From the NCBI GenBank assembly GCA_030062745.1, contig CP099850.1, positions 9,553,538 through 9,617,537 of the forward strand: a stretch of 64,000 nucleotides of DNA, read 5' to 3'. Made by a program: the position numbers and the translations under genes. This DNA comes from Capitulum mitella. Taxonomy: Eukaryota; Arthropoda; Thecostraca; Pollicipedomorpha; Pollicipedidae. Under the pieces are notes generated by a model, which was not told the DNA's origin, made no database searches, and saw only the letters and a list, made by a program, of their open reading frames with translations. Below are positions 24,021 through 32,915 of this stretch, one piece after another (position 1 is the first letter of the stretch; each line of letters begins with the position of its first letter).

Positions 24021-25620
24021 GCACAGCCTCCTCTATGAATGACAGTACAGGAGGAACCTATGAGGTTTTGAAAGTATGGCTATTTTAAGACCAACATTAT
24101 CAAAATCATGATAGTATGGCAATAGATAGATAATCATGACAGAATGGCTCCAGCTGCTTGGTGCCATTCCAGAGCTACACAAAAACCACCTGTGAGCAAA
24201 CCCCCCTCCACCCCTTCATGGGGTGAGGGTTATCTATGCCAACTGCATCCTCAATTTTCACTCGAGTCTTCTGGGGAGTGGTAATGAAGTGCTGGCTGCC
24301 ATTCGTCAGGCAGCCATCATCTTTGTGTGAGTGGTTACAGATATGCTCAAAAGGAATCCAACTGGCAATCACATGTGTTCTCCAGCACATCTTAGCAGTT
24401 CTGAGGGTCCTTGTAGAGTAGGCTCTGTAGGGAATCACGACAGCCATGTGAGGACCCTTGGAACACCAAAAACACATCTGTGAGGTTACTTCAATGGTTG
24501 CACACCACTGTCAGGTGCAGTGCATACCAGCACTTACAGGTGTTATGTGGTTCAAGGCACAACATCCTGGCCCAAGAGGGTGTGCATCCCAGCACACACA
24601 TCACTGCTTCCTATAACCATGGCCAGAAAATGCCAAAAATCAATGGAGCTGTCAGATGTGACTGTAGACTATTTCTTCCCTTTCATTGTCAAAGGGGCAA
24701 TGTAAAAACCTCTGAAAAGAGGGGGTCAAGACTGCAAGGTTCTTCAGCCATGCCTGTGATGAAAAACTGTCACAATCATTACAAAAAGGATGAAACATTC
24801 AAGAGAATAGAAATTCCGTCATTCAAAAACAACTCAGATTATACCACCATGACATTACATCAAATGAACTTTTAAATTTTATCACACATTTTAGTTTTTC
24901 ATTTTCAGTTTAAAAGAACTCCAACTTAAGATTATCCTAAACAAAGAAACATGAACAGGAATAAAAGAGGAGCAAGAACAAATCCAAAAATTAAGAACCA
25001 AGGGTGACATCAAATGCCAAACTTCTACACATGAGGGCTGCTTTTAGAAAGCCATCAAGAACTTACAAGAATTGTAATATAATTTAGCAATAGTCAGCAC
25101 TCTTCCAGTCAAAGTTTTCTGTACATCAGGTGCATTTTATCAGCTATCCTACCTGTAATCCTCAGTCATGAATTACCATGCTACAGGCACATTAGAGATT
25201 TGAATATCATTGATATGACAATTCAGTAACAATGAACTTTCATTTCATTACAAGTGTCACTACTGAATGTTCACTATTCAGTAACACTGGACAGGGGCAA
25301 AAACTCCCTATTTTGCATTATATTTATGAATATATAGAAAAAAATGTCACTGACCATTCAGAACCTTCCATGAAACCAGTCAAGGAATCTCACAAAACTA
25401 CACTCAGTACATTTGCATCTGCACAATCACAAGCACACTTACAAACAGCACAACAGACAAGCTGAGGGCAAATCGAGTGGACCAAAAGATTACATGGCTT
25501 TGTAAGCCTTGCACATGGATCCATATATGAGCAGAATAGCAAGAGGTACACATCATCTTCAGGGTTCAGTATTCTGCATACCTATGTTAAAATGGAAACA
25601 GTTCATCCGAGTTTTTAGTG
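24021..25620. other. CpG-depleted block with an unassigned open frame
   Basis: Only about six CpG occur in 1.5 kb. A minus-strand frame at 24477-24175 follows an AACCTCACAG acceptor-like site and reads GPHMAVVIPYRAYSTRTLRT and later VKIEDAVGIDNPHP, which looks protein-like, but no good donor is present and I do not recognise it. Confidence 0.3.
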
Positions 25621-26580
25621 TACAATGTGAAATGTACGCAGACACGTCTCCACCAGACAATACTAAGAAGCTCTTACGGCTCAAAAACGTTTAAGAAGCG
25701 TCGGAAGTAACGTTTGCGTTTATAAACGAGTTTGCGTTTACAAACAGACTGGAATATCAAGGCAAGCCCTTCTGTTTTGCAACAGAACCACGAATACGTT
25801 ACTTTGGGCTTCGCGCATAACGCTGCAGAATAAATGTCTGAGGTGCGTCGTAATCATTGCGTTGGCTCGGTAAGTCCGCAAACTCAGGGGGTTTCACTGG
25901 TGTTATCGGCCATAGGAGAGCTGTTTTTGCTAGCAACAACCCCGGAGTGACGTTCTGGGAAAGAGTCACTGGCTTTGACAGCAGTAAGTGATGAGACAGT
26001 TTGGGATGCTCAGAAAGCCAAATGCCCGTGTGAAAAGATTGCATTTTGCAGTGACTGAACCCTCATGTTGACGTTTGTAATACCCTATGCACCAAGATAT
26101 TTTGACTTTTACTGGTTTGTGGTTGAGACCTGGCAGTGGCATTGGCCTTAAATTGGGATTGGCAGCACAGGACAGGCATGATTTGAGTGGTACCTTGTGA
26201 CTTACCATTATCTGACAGTGTGTGATGTTTCTGTGGCAGTTTATAACAACATTTAAGGCGTGTGATTTTGGCCATACCTAATGCATCTAAGTGTTGGTGG
26301 TTTATGGTAGATTGTATTGTTGCATCCTTCATTTCATATTTGAGCTGATAAGCAGATGCCAACTAATTGTGCTGTGTTCACCTGTTGATTGTGGGTTGTT
26401 GGTAAATGTAAATGCCATGAGTTTAGCTTGTTTTGATTTCCAAAAAAGAAGGCACTAGGGTACCTTGGGTGTACAAGTGTGTTAAAGGTGACATCTTTAA
26501 CATAGATAATGCAGCAGTTTGCTTGGAATACTTTGTGTAGGCAAATTGTGACCCATTATATCATGTGAAGAAGAGTGATT
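25621..26580. other. CpG-normal gap then CpG-poor stretch
   Basis: 25621-26044 has ordinary CpG between two depleted blocks, the layout expected of a shared promoter. No start codon or exon could be supported on either side. Confidence 0.3.
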
Positions 26581-26599
26581 GCCAATATCAAACCTCTGC

Positions 26600-27220
26600 T
26601 GAGTGTAAAGCTGATCCGGCCACGGTTCCGTGAGCGGCTTCGTACGGCCGGGAGCGCTGGAACGCCGCCGCTACCGCCGCTAGAAGGTGAAAGTCTCGGC
26701 CAGTGTGGCCACCAGGGGGCGGCAACGGCGGTGTCCCGGCAATGCGGCCGCCAGGTGGTGTCCGCGGTAGAATCCCGGCCATCGGGGCACTCCGCACCAT
26801 GGCTTCTTCGGGGTAGGTCATGTGGGTGTTGGGCTAAAGAGGGTCTCAGGATTTTGGGGTTGGATTTCCCTTGCGTAAATGTTGATTGTGATTGTATTGG
26901 TATCAAACGTATCGTCTTGAATGTTTGGGTTGATTGTGCACATTTTTAATTGCAACTTGAAATTTGTGAATATATGGGATCCGTGAGATCAGTTCTCTTC
27001 TCTCGTTCGTGGCGGGATGCCGAGGCTGTCCTACGGTGAACGAGCATTCATTCCCTACCCCGGCTGCTAGTAACTACCGTGTGGCAGGCAGTTAAAGAGT
27101 TAATGTTGCTACACCCGGAGGTGGCGTCTGTTGATTAAGACCCTTCGCCTTGTAACGCGCCTGGCCAGCGTGTGACAAGGGGGTCCGTGGATACCTGAGG
27201 TACACCTGCCACATGACAAG
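26600..27220. other. CpG-rich island with CTCF-like motifs
   Basis: A GC-rich piece within CpG-poor DNA, probably a younger insertion. CCACCAGGGGGCGGCA (26709-26724) and CCGCCAGGTGGTGTC (26748-26762) match the CTCF consensus in the same orientation. Confidence 0.4.
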
Positions 27221-27229
27221 TGATGCACT

Positions 27230-28495
27230 GTCATCCAAAAATCTTCCATTCTGCATGTCAGGGTATTAGATTTCTGGCCAAAGTTGGATCCAGAGCACTG
27301 TTTTTTCAGTCTGGGGGGTCAAATTCCAAAAAGGTGCACTGATTTAAAAAAAAACTCTTTGGATTCTGCTTCATTTTACCACAAAGATTGTTTTAAATCA
27401 AGCTTTTCTGCATAAAAGCTGCTTAGATTTTCTTCAGATTCCACACCTGTGTCAACTTGCCCAGTTTTTCTGTTGGGGGTATGGTCCTGTTTCCCCCCCC
27501 CCCTGGATGCATTGTTGTTTGTGGCACTACTTGGGTAGCAGCTGACATATTTGTTTGGATGCATTAGCACTGGCTTAGCCATTAGTTTATTGCCATATTG
27601 GGAAATGTTTGCTATTCTCTTGGTATGGCAAGCTTTTGGTGCTAATTTGCAAGTACATATCACCTATCAATCCCAGTACATGCAGTACACTAAGAGCCAT
27701 AATTAATTGCAAAGATGTTCATGTGGCCTGTGCCAAAAGGCAGAATTGCTCAAAATAAAGCATCAGTTAAAGCCAGTGAAAATGCATTTTAATATGATAA
27801 GCCTCTGAGTTGTCAGCAGCTTTTTATTCTACAAGCAATAGTGAGGCATCAGTCAGTAGTCTTGACATTTGTTTTTCACAGTCTCATAACAATATATATT
27901 ACTACCAGTGCTTGCTGAGTGCTCATGACACCAAGTAATAAGCATGTGTGGCTGTTAATGTTTTGTTGGGTGTTTTGTGCATGCTGTTCTTTTACCAGTC
28001 TCTTCTTTTATGTATGTCATAAAATCATTGGAGGGTCACTTATCTCAATATTGATTGTGCACAGTCTCACTACATCTGGACCATGTAATGCTATGTTTAT
28101 GAATATGAAGTGAAATGATTGTAATTAGAAGCAATATGTAGTTAATTTATCATATGTAGGAGATGGCACATTTTATTAGGCATGCTTAATTTATGAAAAC
28201 AATAAAGCATGGAAGTGGTGCTGTGACTCCTGAGGTTGCCTCCTTCCATGTCACCTGTCTTGTTTTCATGTTACTTGTGCTTGGTTGAATTGTGTGTAAT
28301 GGCATCGATTGTGCAGCTGCCATTAACATGCCAGACAGATCTAATGCAAAAAGTTTGAAGCTGGTTGCAACCTGCATTAGGGGCATCATAAGGCAATGGG
28401 CACTTAACTGATGCATGCCATTATCATGCAAAAAATGTTATTGAACTTTGTAAATGCAACAACATGTAGTAATAACATGTAGCTTTGTACATTTA
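27230..28495. other. CpG-depleted block, no gene seen
   Basis: Almost no CpG; AT-rich; a C-run at 27494. No exon recognised. Confidence 0.4.
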
Positions 28496-28500
28496 ACTAC

Positions 28501-28734
28501 ATGTATCTCGTCTCGGACGCTTGTAATGACATTTGTAACTTCATGTGCACCCGCCCGTTCCGGCCTCCGTGCACCGGACAGCACGTCGTCATGCAGGACC
28601 CCAAGGCGAATCTGTGGGAACAGTCGGGGACCGTCTTGGGCGTTGGCTGGCGACGAAATTACCTAGCATGTATGCCAAGCAGGCGCATATACTGGCGCAA
28701 CAGCCGGTATTTCCGGCCCTGCGACCGTTCGTGA
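28501..28734 (+). pseudogene. LTR-retrotransposon integrase C-terminal fragment
   Basis: The frame from 28501 contains TGQHVVMQDPKANLWEQSGT, then a stretch ending MPSRRIYWRNSRYFRPC. This is the small beta-barrel tail found after the integrase core of Ty3/Gypsy-type polyproteins (G-x-x-V-x-x-x-D-P-x-x-x-x-W-x-x-x-G-T-V, ending R-N-R-R-x-x-R-P). No protease, reverse transcriptase or integrase core lies upstream, since 27230-28495 is unrelated CpG-poor DNA, so only the tail remains. Confidence 0.6.
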
Positions 28735-28746
28735 CGGTCTCGCAAG

Positions 28747-29223
28747 ATGGCGGCAGAGATTGAGACAACGGCGACGGCAGCTGCCTCGACTCCGGCGGCC
28801 ATCACAGCAGCGGCAGTGGCATTAAGGGCGATGGCAGTCGCGACGACGGCCATAACGACGTTGGATATGGCGACTGCGGCGGCCTTCGCGTCAACGGCGT
28901 TGCGTGTGGCAGCGACCGCATGGGCGCTAGAGCTCCGGCAGTGCTACCCGCGAGGCGGGCTGCGGACTGGGCTCGGTCTGCGAGGACTCAAGCAGCCGCA
29001 GAAACTTTCGGTTAACTGGTCCGAGCCAGTGTATCGTTACGTGCGAAAGGTACGGCAGCAAAGTTGTGTTTCACCCTCACAGTATCCAGGCCAAGCAGTG
29101 ATGATCGGTTTCGTGGGGGTGACTACATTGTTATTGGTTGTTGCTTTGTTCTGTTTGCAGTGGTATGTATGGTCGGATGCGTGGGTTGGTCTCCTCCACG
29201 TCTTAAGGTGGGGTGTTGTATAG
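28747..29223 (+). CDS. Unrecognised open frame after the retroelement fragment
   Basis: A 158-codon frame starts at an ATG within CAAGATGGCGGC, a form of the YY1/initiator motif often overlapping start codons. The first 60 residues are almost only Ala and Thr; the rest includes a possible membrane segment (IGFVGVTTLLLVVALFCLQW). I do not recognise it. It may be 3' sequence of the adjacent retroelement, or chance in GC-rich DNA. Confidence 0.15.
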   Translation: MAAEIETTATAAASTPAAITAAAVALRAMAVATTAITTLDMATAAAFASTALRVAATAWALELRQCYPRGGLRTGLGLRGLKQPQKLSVNWSEPVYRYVRKVRQQSCVSPSQYPGQAVMIGFVGVTTLLLVVALFCLQWYVWSDAWVGLLHVLRWGVV

Positions 29224-29722
29224 CCATGACTGCGCTGGGCTCGGACGCCGGCGCCTGCGGCCCGCTGACCCGGCAGACCTTCACGGCCGACCGGTTGACT
29301 GTATCTAGCCTTGGGCGGTGGTTGTACCGCCCACGTGACGTGCGCTTGTCGGTAGGGACCGAATACAATCTCAAGAGAGAGTCCAGTTTTGAGAGGTGTC
29401 CCGATCTGCCGCGGTGCTCGGAAAAGTGTCCCGGCCTGCCGCTGCACTCGGAGATACATCATGGCAGTATTGAGAAGTGTTGAAATGTATCACCGTACTT
29501 CACGTGTATTTACCAGCATTATTAAAACAAAAAAATGATGCAAATGGTTCGCTGGGGTGCATTCAAGTCAGGACCCGTGCTGAACAGTTCTTGTACAGAC
29601 TGTCGTGCACCGGGTCGCGTTATGCCAATCTAATTGCATAATTTGGAAGCGAAAATTTAATGTGCGGATGTGACCCAAATGATCGCGCGGTAGTCAGGAT
29701 CTCCTATGGGTTGCTTGGAGGG

Positions 29723-30956
29723 TTAACCCGTCCCCGACTGGGGGGGGGCAGTTGACTGCCCCCCCCCCTGAGGTTTTTCTGGCATTGCGAGAGAACCAAC
29801 AAACACAGGGCCACGAAACTTTGTGTACCTTTTGCTCCATCAATTTTACGTCTCGTGTCAAAATTTTGACCTCAGGTCAGGTCAGGTGCCTGACCTTGGT
29901 CAGGTCAAACAGACCTATGTCGAAAAAAGTTTAGCGCTCCCCTAACTTTTTCGCAAAACAAGATATCTCAATAATACTTTCAGGGAGTAGTGACCGTGAT
30001 AGGTGCAACAAATCTGTTATCTCAGATTGTTCGGAATTTTCCGGGTCATTAACCTAAGGTCAAGCCCATTTTTTAGACATATCACCGTTTTTTCGGAAAT
30101 TGACGGAATATTCCATAACATTTTTGGTGTGGAATGAAGCAGACATCTAGTTACCGTCATTGGGCAAAGTATCAGTGACCTCCAGCCGTTGACCTGAGGT
30201 CAGGTCACGAATAACTGTAGTGGGCCAAAATGTACCACCGTCAAAATCGACGATGAACTACTCAGAATGCGTAGAAAATGGCAGAACTAACTTGCACAGA
30301 CGTAATTAATACCAGGAACCTCAAAAAGTTGGAAAAAGTAGCATATTTTGGAAATAAATAGGCTCTCGCGAATAAAGCTCCGCCAACTTTGTAGATTGGC
30401 AACTAATCAATTTTCCCAAAATTTAAGCATGAGAAACCATCACAAGAACCACAAAGATCAATAGAATAGACATAGATTGTCCTTTTTTGCGAAAATAAAG
30501 GAACGCCAAAATTAGTTCCCGTCAATTTGGTGCCGCATACGGCAGCGGCGCACACTGACGGCCGACCGGGAGAATTACGGTGTCTTTAACTCAACGTTTC
30601 GGCGTATATATTGAACAAATCTGGGAAATTAGACGTGTATCGGCATCCGCGGACATTTACTTGTGCGCTGGTGCCTTTACCTATGCGTTACTAGCCACAG
30701 CCCTTGAGATTCAGGTCATTTCTCGGTCTCATGCAGTCGGCTATGAGAAAACATATATAGGGCGTAAATTGCTTACATATTATCTAAAACTAAAAATGAG
30801 ACCAGTTTCGAGCTCTTCTCGTCACAGGCTTTCGAACGGTATGCTTATTTTTATCGTGCGACCAACCGTTCGTGAGTTAGAGGGGGGGGGCAGTCAACTG
30901 CCCCCCCCCCCCAGTCGCCGATGTTCGGGACGGACCGACGGTCGTGCGCGGGTTAA
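29723..30956 (+). mobile_element. TTAA-flanked hairpin element, copy A2
   Basis: The element starts TTAACCCGTCCCC and ends GCGCGGGTTAA. A G-run/C-run hairpin around CAGTTGACTG follows the left end (29740-29768) and a matching one around CAGTCAACTG precedes the right end (30882-30912). It is nearly identical to 46708-47937. It carries AGGTCAGGTCA direct repeats near 29874-29912. The 132-codon frame inside is not a transposase. Confidence 0.85.
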
Positions 30957-30974
30957 GTGGCCTCTGGGAGAAAA

Positions 30975-31050
30975 GTGAGGGCCGAGGCGATTCGAACCCA
31001 CCTGGCCATGGTGGGCAGCGTTAACAGACGCTTAACAACTGAGCACCATA
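30975..31050 (-). repeat. tRNA-like sequence (SINE head or tRNA pseudogene)
   Basis: On the minus strand box A (TGGTGCTCAGTTG) and an intact T arm (GGTGG, loop GTTCGAA, TCGCC) are present, with a long variable region as in class II tRNAs. The acceptor stem does not pair and the anticodon arm is irregular, so it is not called as a functional tRNA. It sits next to transposon copy A2. Confidence 0.45.
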
Positions 31051-31254
31051 GATAATACGTAATACATCTACTGACACTAGGTAATGACATACATCTGCTG
31101 ACACTAGGTAATCACATAATACATGCACCTTTCTTACGGATTATTATTTCATTTTCATGAAAACATGGCATACCGCATGATATTGTGTCCGTTAGAATCT
31201 GGGTGAACATGAAGCACAAGCGTCCGACGGCCGAGATCTGGGCTGCTTATTCAG

Positions 31255-31340
31255 TGCCCATGGCGGGCGCCGACGGAGTCATTCCCAGTGACGTCACGCC
31301 GCGGATTGCGCAGAGTAAACAAATCGCTTGGTGACCATAC
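31255..31340 (+). promoter_or_regulatory. Candidate promoter upstream of the sugar transporter
   Basis: A short CpG-containing stretch carries a palindromic cAMP-response motif TGACGTCA (31289-31296), a TTGCGCAG C/EBP-like motif and a forkhead-like GTAAACA (31315-31321) within 35 bp. It lies about 1.5 kb upstream of coding exon 1, just before the CpG-poor gene body begins. The promoter role is inferred from motif clustering and position. Confidence 0.3.
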
Positions 31341-31933
31341 CTTCTATAGAGGGCCTTGGGAAAACCACCGAGCTAAGTGGTCGCAAATGTGGTTATGAAC
31401 GGGGCTGTGAGCAGGTACTGATAACATCTAACACTGAAGATCCGTAGGATTGTTCCGAATTCACTTATAGGTATCGACTGGTGGGGTTTTCCGGTATGTG
31501 TAGTGTTCGAAACCACCGTATGCAGGAAATACGTGTTACAGCGATTTTCGAATGCACGGTGAATCACTTTTGTGTTATCGCCACAGAACATCGATGAGTA
31601 CTGACTAATATAAGAAGCTGAACCTTTTGCTTGACTTTGCAATGTTTTCATTCTGGGCCTTAAAAATAAGCAGTTTTTGAAAAGCTGTATGGTTATGCTA
31701 TAATTTGCCTTTCAAACTGTTGTTAGACATTGCTTTTAAGCATGACAAGACAATGGAGTGAAGGCAGTTTTATATGTGAGATCACATTTGCCATAACATA
31801 CCACACCAATATCATATTCTACCATTAAAATTGCATGCCACACTTGTGAACAAACAAAATGAAAGAGTATTCCAGGAGAAATTGCAATAAGTAGGCATAT
31901 GCTAGTTAATAGTGCCATCCCCGGCAATCCTTT

Positions 31934-32278
31934 AGAAGCGCACGCCATAAACCAAGCACACTGGATGACACATATATGGCGCGCGTGGCAAAAGGAGACG
32001 TCAGCTGTTGCAAGAAACAAAAACATTTTGCACTGGAGCTCCAGGTCATAGATCACCTACTATTCGCTCTTGTTTTACACAGTAGGTTAGGTTAGGTTAG
32101 GTTAGGTAAGGTTAGGTTAGGTTAGGTTAGGTTAGGTTAGGTTAGCGAATAGTAGGTGATCCACGACCTGGAGCTCCAGTGCATAATGTTGTTGTTTCTT
32201 GCAACAGCTGACGTCTCCTTTTGCCACGCGCGCCGTATATGTGTCATCCAGTGTGCTTGGTTTATGGCGCGCGCTTCT
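31934..32278. repeat. Foldback: 135-bp inverted arms around TTAGG repeats
   Basis: Arms 31934-32068 and 32144-32278 are inverted copies with few mismatches (shared GGAGACGTCAGCTGTTGCAA, CTGGAGCTCCAG and GATCACCTACTATTCGCT). The spacer holds about 12 units of TTAGG (32083-32146) with one variant. The mirrored open frames on both strands follow from the inversion. Confidence 0.85.
32083..32146 (+). repeat. Interstitial telomeric (TTAGG)n array
   Basis: About 12 units of TTAGG, the canonical arthropod telomere repeat, with a single GTAAGG variant. It forms the loop of the foldback. Confidence 0.9.
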
Positions 32279-32779
32279 ACCGCCATCCCCCACCCTCTGT
32301 GGCTTAAAAGCAACTTAGGAATGGTCTGTCAAAAGAACAAGGAAGTCTGTTTGACTCTAGACTGCAATTATAGTTTCCTATAACAGGAAATTATCCTTGA
32401 ATTTGTGCATTAAATATTAATAGTAGGGTTCTGCCCATTGTCCATAGAAAAATGCATATTTGTTTCCAGACATGTAACTGAAATATTACATAATTAATAG
32501 CTCTTTGGTTTTCTCTGAAATCATGTTAAAGGAACCAATTATGAAAATACTTGTTTTGTCTCAGCTTTATCAAAATCAAACTGTGGTTTGATTGACAACA
32601 AATTCATGCTCACTCATGTGCATCTGTTGTTGATATCTGAGGATAAAACCAGAATGGAAAGTGATCCCTGTGCAGTTTCTCTCAGGATGTTGTTTTCTTA
32701 TTGGGACTTCTGTATAAATCATATCAGCCAGACTAGCAAAAAAGTATTGTTTTATTTCATTCATTAAAAACTTTTTCAG

Positions 32780-32836
32780 GAAAAATGCTGAGATGAAAAT
32801 GGTAGCCTGAGGGCTGTGTCATTGCATATACTTAAA
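32780..32836 (+). promoter_or_regulatory. 5' untranslated part with two upstream reading frames
   Basis: The leader of sugar-transporter exon 1 holds ATG-initiated frames at 32785-32796 (three codons then stop) and 32793-32810 (five codons then stop). They overlap each other and end before the main ATG at 32837. If transcribed as drawn, they could reduce translation of the main frame. Confidence 0.4.
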
Positions 32837-32915
32837 ATGTTGCAAGAAGAAGATACAACAGTTCTGTTGAGCAGCTGTGAAGACACTGCACATGAAGATA
32901 TTCTTGAGCAGTGTG
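32837..32915 (+). CDS. SLC2A12: Sugar transporter exon 1 (start)
   Basis: ATG with A at -3 opens an acidic N-terminal tail (MLQEEDTTVLLSSCED, 26 residues plus one base) ending at donor GTATGT. A TTTTTCAG acceptor at 32772-32779 marks the start of this exon, so an upstream noncoding exon is likely. Two short upstream reading frames begin at 32785 and 32793. The outgoing phase fits exon 2, and the tail length fits GLUT12, but the tail itself is not conserved. Confidence 0.55.

Noticed and set aside
30580-30978. 132-codon frame inside element A2 as a transposase
   Set aside because: No DDE/D catalytic pattern, and the same frame is broken in copies A1 and A3.
30975-31050. Functional class II tRNA gene
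   Set aside because: T arm is intact but acceptor and anticodon arms are irregular.
31736-32383. Two similar proteins on opposite strands (about 106 and 75 codons)
   Set aside because: The similarity comes from the inverted arms of the foldback.
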